42,701 bases of DNA from CAZWRK01 sp964635875 (GCA_964635875.1 CAZWRK010000018.1:1-42701); one strand, 5' to 3'. Counted from the stretch's first letter, positions 9,401-17,768 are shown. Notes: generated from the sequence alone by a model not told the origin. Translations and numbers: made by a program.

Positions 9401-12400
9401 TTGAAGAAGATGGTACCATCGGAGGAAGTTACGGAAGACGTCTTGATGAATTAACTATAGAGGATATAGTTAATCAGGATGATGTTGCACGAATTAAACA
9501 ACTAACTGATCCTGAACAACCGGGAGACCACGCTTCTGTTACTAAGAACAATGAAGAAGTAGCTCGTATAGTTCAACGTTCTAAGGTTTCTCCTGCTAAT
9601 GCTTTTCGTCGTGCTGCGGAACGTATCGAACGTGAAAAGCTAGAAAAGGAAGCAGAGTTTGATAAGCCTTTCACACCACCTCAAGGTCTTCCTCAGATGG
9701 AAGGAGTAACTTTTCTAAAGACTCCCAGAGAACTTGCCGATGAAGGCGAGAGGATGAATCATTGTGTAGCAAGTTATGCAGATAGAGTTCGTAATGGAGA
9801 ATGCTATATTTTTGGAATAGATACTAAGGATGGACATAGTACGTTGGAGATAGCAAGACAAGCGGGTGGATATAAATTTTATCGAATTTCCGATGGTAAA
9901 CCACATCCAGGTCTTGGTGTCTATGCTACAGAGATGGATGCTAATATAGCTTTATCAATGATACTCCCTCCACAAGACCTCAGTAAATTGAATCTACAAT
10001 ATATTTCTCCTGTTTATCATATCGTTCAGCATCGTTCTCGTTTTAATGCTGATCCACCTGCGGCTAATCAAGCTCTTGCAGAAGAGTTTATTAAGAAGAT
10101 CGCTTTACAACAAGCAACCAAGATTCTCCAACAAGCCATTCAAAGAGAACTTGGACAGCGTACTAAAGGTGCCATCAGCATTGATGACAAGCTCCGTACC
10201 ATAATCTATTTATTTGAGACTGGTGATTTCTCTACTTTAGTTCACGAATCATTTCACTATTGGTCTTTGTTCATGACTCCAGAAGAGATTTCTGCAGTAG
10301 CTCGCTGGACCAAAGTTAGAGAAGAAGCTCTCAAGCAGTTTGTTCAGAATCCAGTAGCTATGGATGCTGACTTAGCTGCTGATGTAACTATTGCTATGGA
10401 AGCTCTTGCTGATGCAGGTGAAGCCTACTTCCTTAAAGGTAAAGCTCCTGCGGATTACTTGAAGCCTCTATTTGATGATGTACGAAAGGTAATGAAAGAC
10501 ATCTATCGTGCCATCAAGTACACTCGTTTTGCTCAAGAGACTAATCCTGAATCTTCTGCTAAGGTTAAGTCTACTCGAATTGATCCGGGTATTTCTCATA
10601 TGTTTGATACTTGGTTTGCTTCTGAAAATGATTTGAAAGCAGAGTATGGAGAGATTCATTCTCGTAATGGTAACTTTACTATTTACAAATATAAGAACCA
10701 GAAGGTTATCTACATGGGTCGTGCCTCTGCAATGGCTATTGTACCTGTGCAGAATATCATTGATGGTCAACCTGTTACTGATGCACAGAAGGCATTAGGT
10801 CTAGACCCTAAAGCTACTTGGGCGTCTCCGCAGGAAATCTACACTCAACTTGAATTAGACTTGGACCTTGGTGAACAACTAGTGTATAAAGACTTTTACA
10901 GTATGCCAATGAAGGAACTACTTCGCTTGGCTAAAGCGGAAGGTCTCTTGGCACAGTTGCCTAAAGGACTCAAGTCTCGCGATCAAGTAGCTTCTAAACT
11001 TGAAAGTCTAATGCGCCTTCGTGCCATGACTCAGCTTCGTGATCAGCCTATGTTCGGTCATCAGCAGCAAAGTTTAGTCGAGAACTTCATGCCTCGTATG
11101 AAGCATGTTCTTGGTGCTAGTGTACGTTCAGGACTACGAGTGGTTGAACTTTGGTCCTCCGATTTAGCAGAACTTGCTGGTGCTGTTGGAAGTAACTTTG
11201 GAAAGGCTGTTGAACAAAAGGCTCGTAAAGCTATCACACTTACCCATCGTATCTCTGGTGCATTGGAAGAAGACTTAGCGCAATTCATTGATGCAACTAA
11301 CTCTGTCAAGAATTCCAAAGAACGTCTTGAACTTAATACTCTACATTGGAATGGTGACTGGGCTATCAGCGGCTTACGTCGCGCAATAGACTTTAAGTCT
11401 AGTTCTACTCCACTTGTAGAAATGTTCAAGAAGTTACTTGGTAAGACTGGTGAACTTCAGAGTACAGGTAAGATTGGAAATCTTCGCTTACTTGAAGGTG
11501 GAATACAACTTTACCAACCTTATGCTATTACAGTTGACCCCGAAACTGGTAAGCAGAAGCGGGGTGCATGGATGCCTTTTGTTCCTTCGGGTAAGTTACC
11601 TCGTTGGGCTACTCAAGAACTCTATGACATCTTAACTTCTGATGATGATACTCTACGTGTAGAACTTGCTAAAGTACTAGCTTCTATTCCACAAAATAAG
11701 ATTGAAGGTAAGGACGAACAAGCTCGTATAGCAGAAGCTATGCGTCGTCTAAATAGTGGACGTAAGCGTGCTCTGGAGCATAGAGATGCAATGGAGATTG
11801 CCCGTAGCTTTGTAGTTTTTCCTGATGCTATTAAGATTGCTACTCTAGGTGGAGCAATTCGAGTAGACCTTCTACATACTGACTTATATGATATTTCTAC
11901 TCACTTAGTTCATAGTGTTTCTCATCGTCTTGGCTTTATCGGAACTTACATGGAGTTTGACAAAGAAACTGGTGTCTACCAGAATCAGAAACCTGTAGCT
12001 CAGACTGAACTAGAAGAGTATCGCAAGAAGGCGGGCAATGAGACTTGGCGTATGGAGCATTTGCTCCGGGCTTTGAATGGTATGCCAATCTATCTTAATA
12101 AGTCTGTGAAAGTTGGTAGTCTTCCTTGGGCACTAGAGAAAGTGATGCGTAATCTAGTGACTCTCATGAAGGCTGGCAAGCTTTCGCTTTCTTGGGTAGT
12201 CAACTTGTTTGAAACTGCTGGGCGTACACGTGGAGCGTTTGGTGCATCCCGTGCTCTAGGTGCTACTGCTGATATGTTTAAGATTCTAATTGAGCAAATG
12301 GATGGAGATACTTCAACTGCTTTGCAGCATATTACTAGACTTGGTGGTAGGTCTGTACTTTCTGCTAAGCGTTACGTGAATCCCAATAAGAAATGGGAAG

Positions 12401-13599
12401 ACTCCATTCGTATGTTCGCTAACCTTGTCCTTACTCCTACTCGTTGGGTGAATGAAGGTAATGAAATCATCGCTGCCTTAGCTGCTACTCGTATGGCTGA
12501 AGACTTAAAGCAAGGTCATGTCGCTGCTACTGATCGTGCAGCCTTGGAAAATATGCGTTTTGCAGGAAGCGAGATAGAACTTCTTCTCTCAGGCAAAGCT
12601 CCTGATGCTCTCTACGAGCAAATCATTATTCGTGCTGCTATCAATACTCAAGGTACTAATGCCACTCTAGCAGAAATGCCAGCAGCAGCTCATAATAAGT
12701 GGTATAAGTCTTTGATACAATTCGATCGTTACTTTGCTATGCGTGCTAACCGTCTTATTCGTTCCATTGGTTCTTGCGCGCGTGGAACAGATGGTTCTTA
12801 TCGTGCTCTGTTTAATGAACTTTCTGGTAGTGCTATTGGTGGCGTAGCATCTTGGATACTAGCGGGTATAATTCGTAATGGCTTGGGAGATTGGGAAGAG
12901 AAGAAGAAGCAGGTATCTAATCCTTGGGGAATATGGGAAGCTTTCAAGCAAGGTTTCATTTTCAACATCATTGGTGGTCCAGTTGTTGGACTTGCTAATG
13001 CTTGGGATAGAAATCAGTACCATGGATTGAATCTACTCTTTGGAGCTTCACCTATTGCTGGAACTCTCTACGATACTTACAGTGCTATTATGGGACATGA
13101 TCGTTACGATTCTACCTACGCAATGGACCGCGCACGTAAGTTCCTAAAGACTGAAATTCCTGCTTATCGTAGCATTACTATGATGATTGCTGCAACTGGT
13201 TTCGGTGGACAGGATTCAGACCGCGATCGTGCAGTACGTGCTTATTGGAATTGGTATTCTACTTACTCTGGCCTACCTCAGATTCGTGCTGTACGTAATC
13301 AAGAAGCAAGAGAGGATCGCGAGTTCCGTGCAGCTATGAAGCAAGCCTATTGGACTATCATTGGAACAGAAGGCTATAGTCGTGATACTGATGATCCTCT
13401 TAAGTATATTCGACAGGGCTTGCGTGTAGCTACATTGAAAGATGAAAAGAACGTAAAGCAGTCACTTCGTTCTAAGAAGTTACTATCTCGTTTGGAAGAT
13501 AAGGACTTGGAAAATCTACGGAAGTATGTAACTCCGGAAACTTATCAAACGTTATTGAAGCATGATGATGTGTTGGAAGCCTGGGCATCTAGCCTGTAA
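6433..13599 (+). CDS. Giant polyvalent internal virion protein with two HExxH motifs and a PcfJ-like domain
   Basis: This 2388-residue protein starts at ATG 6433 after AAGG. Features in order: a helical N-terminus with a hydrophobic Ala/Gly stretch near residues 170-195; a low-complexity Ser/Pro linker near 395-410; a zincin-like motif with H690, E691 and H694 followed by DDAEG; a region matching PcfJ-like domains (MNHCVASY, H1110-C1111, then LEIARQAGGYKFY); a second HExxH (H1271, E1272, H1275); and a long helical C-terminus resembling large polyvalent protein-associated domains (LPD). Related proteins of phages and conjugative elements are packed in the virion and delivered with DNA. A peptidase activity is plausible but not shown. 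No RNA polymerase or methylase motif was noticed. Confidence 0.7.
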   Translation: MDIIDNLKTKPEDEVLGTAAIKVAPQETASGLPVMPDILTDPMDRATAVATKISDLEKEEAAKVDRSFFKNLVGNLTSSYGSLTVGTAGHGVRWYLDQFNDGPVPNFVLGAPYLNDLWMRNASRTSIDEHFKKLNQEREIARRYSDAIDERIAELSNPELQAEPWTAENWTGKVGSIAGAAIGSMLAPAKLSRAAAMEEIGSAALARRAAFKAGNEAEEAVAKKALEAAKAGEGASSYVGGTLFGAQAGMEQYVKGMDKPDEQLATNVKSLLQVAWQIASEKFVFGNSIKNMDKPFAERILKGMAGEGLQETSQQVGQNFINLADKFVGELPLTQEDKASLLNGVFESALSGIMMGGVVGGIHKGQGEFHKKQAAEADRIFTLQQADITQGAGTPPSSPSSSSQSSSSPTLTINDDVSDSDVKKFLRNRVDEWASALSGTGILKPEELELVGRIHKAQINASDRTRLTKMASIAGPKWIFGNVGDANEQTIFEQGYPGLMAFNTVLQNEGEARLNSLMGRDIRASYNDARQAWQEANLTKMPEVDDIEARRKWQEIGERTGFFLDPSGEILFKTPWEDFSIAGRKWSDLSMNFTRLDVPVSSILEKSITVNKGLGKGGLIEETEVRKLYEANKLTLGDMLSSAIFQLYPNFRDINVRFQDTIEGRATALWSPSKNTIFLTPGATVEMLWHEIQHAIDDAEGRPYENAEGNLVSKGIELNTEEEKSALADRVKYYKYRSETGEIRAWDAGKLATLGKSSYDRLTPLKNQTARNRDEFSFITSRLNAIRGQGTTKVLKQGESLEAVDQEWLEESVRKLITGRTISSIHVRLITEFAQSLPELTHVEWFDLASRLFQLHVGLSNINRIAKARPDDLLVYQKKRISQLPSEFQKLDEDTILYMIYRGTTPLKIFENLFYLKGFLTSKEAHNLLLEAGKTKTIEQDNQELAAAIEEVWNKLHPNSPLLNDLSSTIFAAGLPWVKKHLDDSFWTSFEEDGTIGGSYGRRLDELTIEDIVNQDDVARIKQLTDPEQPGDHASVTKNNEEVARIVQRSKVSPANAFRRAAERIEREKLEKEAEFDKPFTPPQGLPQMEGVTFLKTPRELADEGERMNHCVASYADRVRNGECYIFGIDTKDGHSTLEIARQAGGYKFYRISDGKPHPGLGVYATEMDANIALSMILPPQDLSKLNLQYISPVYHIVQHRSRFNADPPAANQALAEEFIKKIALQQATKILQQAIQRELGQRTKGAISIDDKLRTIIYLFETGDFSTLVHESFHYWSLFMTPEEISAVARWTKVREEALKQFVQNPVAMDADLAADVTIAMEALADAGEAYFLKGKAPADYLKPLFDDVRKVMKDIYRAIKYTRFAQETNPESSAKVKSTRIDPGISHMFDTWFASENDLKAEYGEIHSRNGNFTIYKYKNQKVIYMGRASAMAIVPVQNIIDGQPVTDAQKALGLDPKATWASPQEIYTQLELDLDLGEQLVYKDFYSMPMKELLRLAKAEGLLAQLPKGLKSRDQVASKLESLMRLRAMTQLRDQPMFGHQQQSLVENFMPRMKHVLGASVRSGLRVVELWSSDLAELAGAVGSNFGKAVEQKARKAITLTHRISGALEEDLAQFIDATNSVKNSKERLELNTLHWNGDWAISGLRRAIDFKSSSTPLVEMFKKLLGKTGELQSTGKIGNLRLLEGGIQLYQPYAITVDPETGKQKRGAWMPFVPSGKLPRWATQELYDILTSDDDTLRVELAKVLASIPQNKIEGKDEQARIAEAMRRLNSGRKRALEHRDAMEIARSFVVFPDAIKIATLGGAIRVDLLHTDLYDISTHLVHSVSHRLGFIGTYMEFDKETGVYQNQKPVAQTELEEYRKKAGNETWRMEHLLRALNGMPIYLNKSVKVGSLPWALEKVMRNLVTLMKAGKLSLSWVVNLFETAGRTRGAFGASRALGATADMFKILIEQMDGDTSTALQHITRLGGRSVLSAKRYVNPNKKWEDSIRMFANLVLTPTRWVNEGNEIIAALAATRMAEDLKQGHVAATDRAALENMRFAGSEIELLLSGKAPDALYEQIIIRAAINTQGTNATLAEMPAAAHNKWYKSLIQFDRYFAMRANRLIRSIGSCARGTDGSYRALFNELSGSAIGGVASWILAGIIRNGLGDWEEKKKQVSNPWGIWEAFKQGFIFNIIGGPVVGLANAWDRNQYHGLNLLFGASPIAGTLYDTYSAIMGHDRYDSTYAMDRARKFLKTEIPAYRSITMMIAATGFGGQDSDRDRAVRAYWNWYSTYSGLPQIRAVRNQEAREDREFRAAMKQAYWTIIGTEGYSRDTDDPLKYIRQGLRVATLKDEKNVKQSLRSKKLLSRLEDKDLENLRKYVTPETYQTLLKHDDVLEAWASSL

Positions 13600-13614
13600 A
13601 CAAAAGGAAAGCTA

Positions 13615-14556
13615 ATGAAGATAGCAGTAGTTAGTCCTCGTGGTGTAGGTGGAAATCTGTCTGATCGTAGTGAAGCTATTAGATTGACCAATCAACCTGA
13701 ATCTGATGAAGTGGTATTTGCTGATCAATTCGTTCCTGGACTTACAGCAATAAATACTTGTAATGGCGCAATAACATTAATGACTAATAAAGAAGCTAGG
13801 AAGAGTGCGTGGGAAGTTCTTAAGTTTTCTTCTGAACCTATTAAGACTAATCTGTTCTCAGTATTTAATGGAAAAACTTTTGGTGATTGGCTAGAAGTTC
13901 AGTACTATGATCGTCTGATGAATGATGATGTTGGACCTAATGTAGGATTCGCTAGAGGTCTTGGTATTACTACTAATGTCCCAATTACTGAGGCTGTTCC
14001 TCAAGTAGCAAAGCTTGTAGAACTACTTAAAGAAATTCAGTATCGAGGCGAGGTTCAACTTCATGTTGACGAAAGCTTTAGTGCTACTGGTTTCACTCTA
14101 GGTCATAATCCTAGTATTTTTGGTCTCTATCAGGAAATTAGTAAAACTTCGTTGGATGATACCATCGCCTTCTGTGCAGGACTAAAGGAAGATCATAAGC
14201 TCTACGATTCTATGGTAATGGGCGTCTTGGTTTCTGCTGCACCATTCCCTATGGCATTTCCTACCCAGAAGATTAAAGCTCCTCATAATGCAGAGAAGCA
14301 TATCTGGAGACTGATGGCTTCACGTAGTCAGGAAGTTTGCCTCGTTACTTGCTGGGGAGGGTATGCCTATGAAGCTAAAAAGCGAGTATTCGCTACAATT
14401 AAGAACATGGTGCAGTACGATCCTTTCCTACAGTTTCGTACTGACCTTGGCAATTGGCCTAAGTATCTATTCGCTAACTACACATGGATGAAGGACTTCA
14501 AGAAACCGGAGGTGAAAGATGGCAAGGAAGAGGGGTTGCAAGAAGGGCAGTCGTAA
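13615..14556 (+). CDS. Unknown protein closing the late operon
   Basis: This 313-residue protein starts at ATG 13615 behind AAAAGGAAAG and is the last plus-strand gene before the terminator. I do not recognise it. It looks like a soluble alpha/beta protein, with no signal peptide or membrane helix. Visible stretches are MKIAVVSPRGVGGNLSDRSE, FVPGLTAINTCNGAITLM and VQLHVDESFSATGFTLGHN. The last 20 residues are highly charged (KKPEVKDGKEEG). A virion or host-takeover role would be a guess. Confidence 0.55.
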   Translation: MKIAVVSPRGVGGNLSDRSEAIRLTNQPESDEVVFADQFVPGLTAINTCNGAITLMTNKEARKSAWEVLKFSSEPIKTNLFSVFNGKTFGDWLEVQYYDRLMNDDVGPNVGFARGLGITTNVPITEAVPQVAKLVELLKEIQYRGEVQLHVDESFSATGFTLGHNPSIFGLYQEISKTSLDDTIAFCAGLKEDHKLYDSMVMGVLVSAAPFPMAFPTQKIKAPHNAEKHIWRLMASRSQEVCLVTCWGGYAYEAKKRVFATIKNMVQYDPFLQFRTDLGNWPKYLFANYTWMKDFKKPEVKDGKEEGLQEGQS

Positions 14557-14574
14557 GTAAGATTGCCAAGAAAA

Positions 14575-14626
14575 AAGAAAGCCCGCAGGCAGGAGCAATC
14601 CTACTTGCGGGCTTTCTTGCTTTTTT
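14575..14626. terminator. Bidirectional intrinsic terminator between converging operons
   Basis: The arms AAGAAAGCCCGCA (14575-14587) and TGCGGGCTTTCTT (14606-14618) form a perfect 13-bp stem. The 18-base loop can pair further inside through AGGA and TCCT. GC and TTTTTT (14621-14626) follow on the plus strand. The A-rich run just before the left arm gives a T-rich tail for minus-strand transcripts, so the element can stop both operons. Confidence 0.9.
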
Positions 14627-14747
14627 GGACCGGAGGCTTATAGTCTCAGTTTGGTCCTAAGCGTAACCACTAATAAGTGGTATTAATTTTCATGCGGTGA
14701 TAACGTGCTTATATGGGCCAGTTCCATATGCACTAAAGTTCTCCCTT
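14627..14747. other. Convergent intergenic stretch with two short hairpins
   Basis: No gene is seen between the terminator and the stop of the last minus-strand gene. Two small inverted repeats are present: ACCACT-AATA-AGTGGT at 14666-14681, followed by an AT-rich run, and ATATGG-7-CCATAT at 14711-14729. Either could be a weak extra stop for minus-strand transcripts or a 3' end stabiliser. Confidence 0.5.
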
Positions 14748-14921
14748 CTAATTACTTTGCCAAGTCCAACTTCTATCCTTCCAGTCAACTTTAGCTTGCT
14801 CTAGATCATTACCAAGATAATCTAGTAAGTCTTCATGAGTCTGTACAATCTGATTATCAATTAGACGCACCTTTACCCACCAAGCTTTACCATGACCATT
14901 ATAGACAGATAGTGTCATCAT
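14748..14921 (-). CDS. Small acidic Trp-rich protein, 57 residues
   Basis: This short gene is the last of the minus-strand operon. It starts at ATG 14921 (a second ATG follows directly) with a nearly perfect ribosome site, GGGAGGTGAC, just upstream. It lies only four bases after the ATPase gene. The protein begins MMTLSVYNGHGKAWWVKV, includes an acidic helix (HEDLLDYLGNDLEQAKVDW) and ends WKDRSWTWQSN. Six tryptophans in 57 residues is unusual. No family is recognised. The strong ribosome site is the main reason to call it a gene. Confidence 0.65.
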   Translation of the reverse strand: MMTLSVYNGHGKAWWVKVRLIDNQIVQTHEDLLDYLGNDLEQAKVDWKDRSWTWQSN

Positions 14922-14925
14922 GTTG

Positions 14926-16137
14926 TCACCTCCCTAACCATAGATACACAACTCCGCCTCTTGGTGTTGATTCACGTTTCACTTCACCAGACAACTCCAA
15001 AGTCTGCAAGATAACATTCAACATATCTCTAGTCATAGTATGACTTACTTGTTGCATCAGACTGCTGTGCGTACAACCCTTAACATAACCTGTACCCCTA
15101 GCAATATTATTCCTACGAAGCACGGTACGTACACGATCTACTCTCTTACCTTCATCTGTCTGTGCCATAGTACGCATAATATCAGCCATGTAGTCTTCAT
15201 TATCATTTAGTAAGAACAAGGCTTGCTCCAAATCTGCCTTGGTAATACGCAAATCATTGTTTTTGGATATTGAAATAATCCCAGCAAGTTTAAGTAGATA
15301 ATCGCCCTTACGTCCATAGTATCCACGCATCCCAACAGGAGCTTTGTTAAGATCGTGAATATCATACCAGCGAATGTAGAACTCTCGGGCTTCTGGAGTA
15401 AGTACAAGTTCTCCGACCAGTTCAGCCATAGTCTTTAAGTCATGAACACAGTTCTCTCTAGCCTTAATTGCTTCTGGCGACATCTCAGGAAAGGGATTCT
15501 TTTGCTTCTCACTTTCCGTACGATTAACCATCAGCAAACGACTAGTGAAACCACCACCGATACTATCTTCTGGTAGACTAGACTTAATCCAATCTGGCGT
15601 AGTTCCAGCAAGCATAGTGATAGCTACGTTCTGACATTCCTCTAGTCCTCGCATAATAGTCTTGTAAGACCAATAAGCAGGACTATCGTAGAGATCAGTC
15701 AAAGTCTGAATTAGCGTAGGGTCCACATGAGACTTACCAAAGAATACGCTGAACTCAGATGCAGCAATAGTAGCTACACTATGTCCAACCTTCTTGGTCT
15801 GCTCTGCAAGGAAGTTAATCAACGCCTCGGTTGTTACCTTCTGACTGAAGGTAGACTTCTCTGGCAAAGCTTCCTTGAGCAATTTCATTCCCATGTTTAA
15901 CGCAGTTGATTTATGTAAGGCTGCAGACTCTGCCACCAGTACGATATATAGATTAGGAAAGAGATGAAAGTAACCACGAGAGATAGAGATATTACGACCG
16001 AGAGCAGAAGCGATGAGTCCAAACGCCGTCCACAAGTGGAAGTCTTCTGGTGATTCTTGTGCATTGGTAAAGGTAAGATAGTCTTCAAGGAAGCCATTGG
16101 GACATTTACGGGGTTTAATACCTAGATCAAGTTTCAT
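14926..16137 (-). CDS. DUF3987-like replication ATPase / helicase with degenerate P-loop
   Basis: This 403-residue protein starts at ATG 16137, with GGAG nine bases upstream and overlapping the small Cys-rich gene; a GTG at 16161 is less likely. The layout resembles phage DUF3987 ATPases. There is an N-terminal region ending DFHLWTAFGLIASALGRNIS, then a Walker A-like loop AESAALHKST (residues 69-78), a sensor-like segment VAITMLAGTTPDWI and GGGFTSRLLMVNR. Both loop glycines are replaced (Ala69, His75), while Lys76-Ser77-Thr78 remain. The C-terminus looks like a winged helix (YVKGCTHSSLMQQVSH). Next to the polymerase, it is the likeliest replicative helicase or loader. No DnaB-type helicase is seen elsewhere. 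Confidence 0.6.
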   Translation of the reverse strand: MKLDLGIKPRKCPNGFLEDYLTFTNAQESPEDFHLWTAFGLIASALGRNISISRGYFHLFPNLYIVLVAESAALHKSTALNMGMKLLKEALPEKSTFSQKVTTEALINFLAEQTKKVGHSVATIAASEFSVFFGKSHVDPTLIQTLTDLYDSPAYWSYKTIMRGLEECQNVAITMLAGTTPDWIKSSLPEDSIGGGFTSRLLMVNRTESEKQKNPFPEMSPEAIKARENCVHDLKTMAELVGELVLTPEAREFYIRWYDIHDLNKAPVGMRGYYGRKGDYLLKLAGIISISKNNDLRITKADLEQALFLLNDNEDYMADIMRTMAQTDEGKRVDRVRTVLRRNNIARGTGYVKGCTHSSLMQQVSHTMTRDMLNVILQTLELSGEVKRESTPRGGVVYLWLGR

Positions 16138-16300
16138 CAGCTTGTTCTCCGCATGTATCACATACTAATTTGGATGTTACACAAGCTTCACAAGGAGGAG
16201 CTAGATGACAAGTACATTCTCCATTAGGTTTATATACATAATGACCTGAACATTCAGCAAATTTACAAGAATCGCCTTCATCTGGCATTTTATCACTCAT
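16127..16300 (-). CDS. Small cysteine-rich zinc-binding protein, 57 residues
   Basis: The start ATG at 16300 overlaps the end of the polymerase C-half by eight bases, and the stop at 16127 overlaps the start of the ATPase gene. The protein has eight cysteines, spaced as CKFAEC, CTC, CEAC and CDTC, with two histidines. This fits one or two zinc knuckles. Nothing else can be assigned. It lies between the two replication enzymes and is coupled to both, so a role as a replication accessory factor is possible but inferred. Confidence 0.65.
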   Translation of the reverse strand: MSDKMPDEGDSCKFAECSGHYVYKPNGECTCHLAPPCEACVTSKLVCDTCGEQADET

Positions 16301-17042
16301 ATCGTATCACCTCTACATCCTCATCATGTTCTTGGAAGTTTGGACCAAAGCCTACTTCAATAGGTATCGTAGCTCTCAATCCATTCTTGACTAGAGGCAA
16401 GTTAAACGCTTGACGTACCCTAGCTTTAACTTGCTCTCGAGTTCCCTTAAGCATCCTAATGACTAGACCATCATGCGTATTCAAACAAGGAAACATCCAA
16501 GGGTCTTTTAGAATTAGACCGATATGCATGAGCTTCGTTAGTCCAATGTTAGTTAGTTCTCCAATGCAACTCTGACTAGGCCAAGCATATGCCTGATTAA
16601 GTAGCTCAGGACCAAAGGGAGCCAAAAAGACTCGCTTACGTCCAAGCACACTGGTCAAAGTTCTAGTACGAATTAGTTCATCTTGGATACGCTTCTGCCG
16701 CAACTTAATGCCAGGGAAACTTCCATGATAGAACAAGGATTGCCATTGTGCTACGTACAGAGGCAGACCACTTTCCTTTGCAGACTTCTCGGCCTCCATA
16801 CCATAGTTAAGACCATGTACAGTTTGTTTAGCCCGCTTATAGTTATATCCAGAAGCAGCTACTTCCGCAGGAAACTTCTCTTTAGTTACATCCAACATCC
16901 AATTATGAATCTTCTTACCTTCATTCAAGAGCTTGAGAAGTCTCTCCTCTCCTGCATCCAATGCAGTAAGGTAAGCTTCCGCCGCCCATTGATCAAGATA
17001 GCAGAACTCTTCTAATTCTCTCGGATGAGTGTCAACGTCCAT
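16293..17042 (-). CDS. DNA polymerase family A, separate palm/fingers subunit (C-half)
   Basis: This 249-residue protein starts at ATG 17042 with GGAGG seven bases upstream, a ribosome site of its own. It begins exactly at motif A (FCYLDQWAAEAYL, with D17 and E22). Motif B is KRAKQTVHGLNYG (K72, H76, Y80). A Pol I-like stretch NQAYAWPSQS follows, and motif C is THDGLVI (H170, D171). The segment before motif A is supplied by the gene at 19211-20824, so this half cannot work alone. Two residues are odd: H76 takes the place of E. coli Phe762 (T7 Tyr526), and G172 replaces the Glu of HDE. The frame upstream of the ATG shows no polymerase similarity. Confidence 0.88.
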   Translation of the reverse strand: MDVDTHPRELEEFCYLDQWAAEAYLTALDAGEERLLKLLNEGKKIHNWMLDVTKEKFPAEVAASGYNYKRAKQTVHGLNYGMEAEKSAKESGLPLYVAQWQSLFYHGSFPGIKLRQKRIQDELIRTRTLTSVLGRKRVFLAPFGPELLNQAYAWPSQSCIGELTNIGLTKLMHIGLILKDPWMFPCLNTHDGLVIRMLKGTREQVKARVRQAFNLPLVKNGLRATIPIEVGFGPNFQEHDEDVEVIRYE

Positions 17043-17194
17043 CCTCGTGCCTCCACATAAGCTACTACCTTGTCTATCCTCTGTCCTCTAAGTATACCTA
17101 AAGGATGAGAAACTTTAGTAACGTGGCCATTTACCAGTTTAATGTGGTACGTGGCCACGTCACTCTTAATAGTATATTCCTTAAATGAATCCAT
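17012..17194 (-). CDS. Small unknown protein upstream of polymerase C-half
   Basis: This 60-residue gene overlaps the exonuclease end by 14 bases and the polymerase C-half start by 31 bases. It carries the GGAGG ribosome site of the polymerase half inside its last codons. It reads MDSFKEYTIKSDVATYHIKL and later GQRIDKVVAYVEARGWTL, suggesting a small beta-beta-alpha fold. It shows no resemblance to the missing polymerase segment. Tight overlaps on both sides favour a real, translationally coupled gene. Function unknown. Confidence 0.55.
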   Translation of the reverse strand: MDSFKEYTIKSDVATYHIKLVNGHVTKVSHPLGILRGQRIDKVVAYVEARGWTLTLIREN

Positions 17195-17768
17195 TAGGGA
17201 AGCCTGCCTGCAGACGCTTGATCACGTACTGCAACACTTCACGTGTAGCTGTGATATCAGCCATAGCATCGTGGGCCTGAATAGGAATACCAAAGAACTG
17301 AGCAATCGTTTCAAGCTTGTGGTTCTTAAGACCAAACTTAAATACTTGATCAAGAGTAAAGATCAAAGGATAAGTATCTACAACCTTGTAATCAAAGAAC
17401 TTCCTATAGTTAGAACCTTGGCCCGCCTTACGAAACCAGGCTTGGATAAAGTTCTTATCGAACTCCACATTATGTCCCACCATTAAGAAGCAATCAGTAT
17501 AAATATCAGGATGTACATAACGAGCAAGTAGACTCTGGAACATGCCAAGCTGAATCTGAGGATTCTCGAACGCAGCAATCTCTTGGCGAGTTCGCTTGTT
17601 TACTTGCAATGCCTTATCGTCTACTCGGCCTCCGTCAAATGGCCGCATCAAGAACTCAAACTTATCTTCAATCTGACCATCAATCTCAATGATACCAGCA
17701 ATCTGAATAATATCATTAACGTTCGCATCCAAACCAGTAGTTTCCGTATCCAAGTAACACAACTTCAT
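17181..17768 (-). CDS. DnaQ-like DEDDh 3'-5' exonuclease
   Basis: This 195-residue protein has all the DEDDh catalytic residues: D7 and E9 in YLDTETTG, D104 in GHNVEFDKNF, and H166 with D171 in HDAMADITATRE. The family removes nucleotides from 3' ends, as proofreading subunit or as a stand-alone nuclease. Here it lies between the two polymerase halves. The N-half already has its own DEDDy exonuclease domain, so this enzyme is either a second proofreader or a degradative nuclease. Start ATG 17768 directly follows the stop of the preceding gene (TAAATG). Confidence 0.9.
   Translation of the reverse strand: MKLCYLDTETTGLDANVNDIIQIAGIIEIDGQIEDKFEFLMRPFDGGRVDDKALQVNKRTRQEIAAFENPQIQLGMFQSLLARYVHPDIYTDCFLMVGHNVEFDKNFIQAWFRKAGQGSNYRKFFDYKVVDTYPLIFTLDQVFKFGLKNHKLETIAQFFGIPIQAHDAMADITATREVLQYVIKRLQAGFPNGFI

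Noticed and set aside
6433..13599. Virion RNA polymerase of N4 type in the giant protein
   Set aside because: The size is similar, but I saw no T7-like polymerase motifs. The metallopeptidase- and PcfJ-like motifs point to a polyvalent protein instead.
13615..14556. Assigning an enzyme function to the last late gene
   Set aside because: The start MKIAVVSPRGVGG looks superficially like a nucleotide-binding loop, but no further motif supports it.
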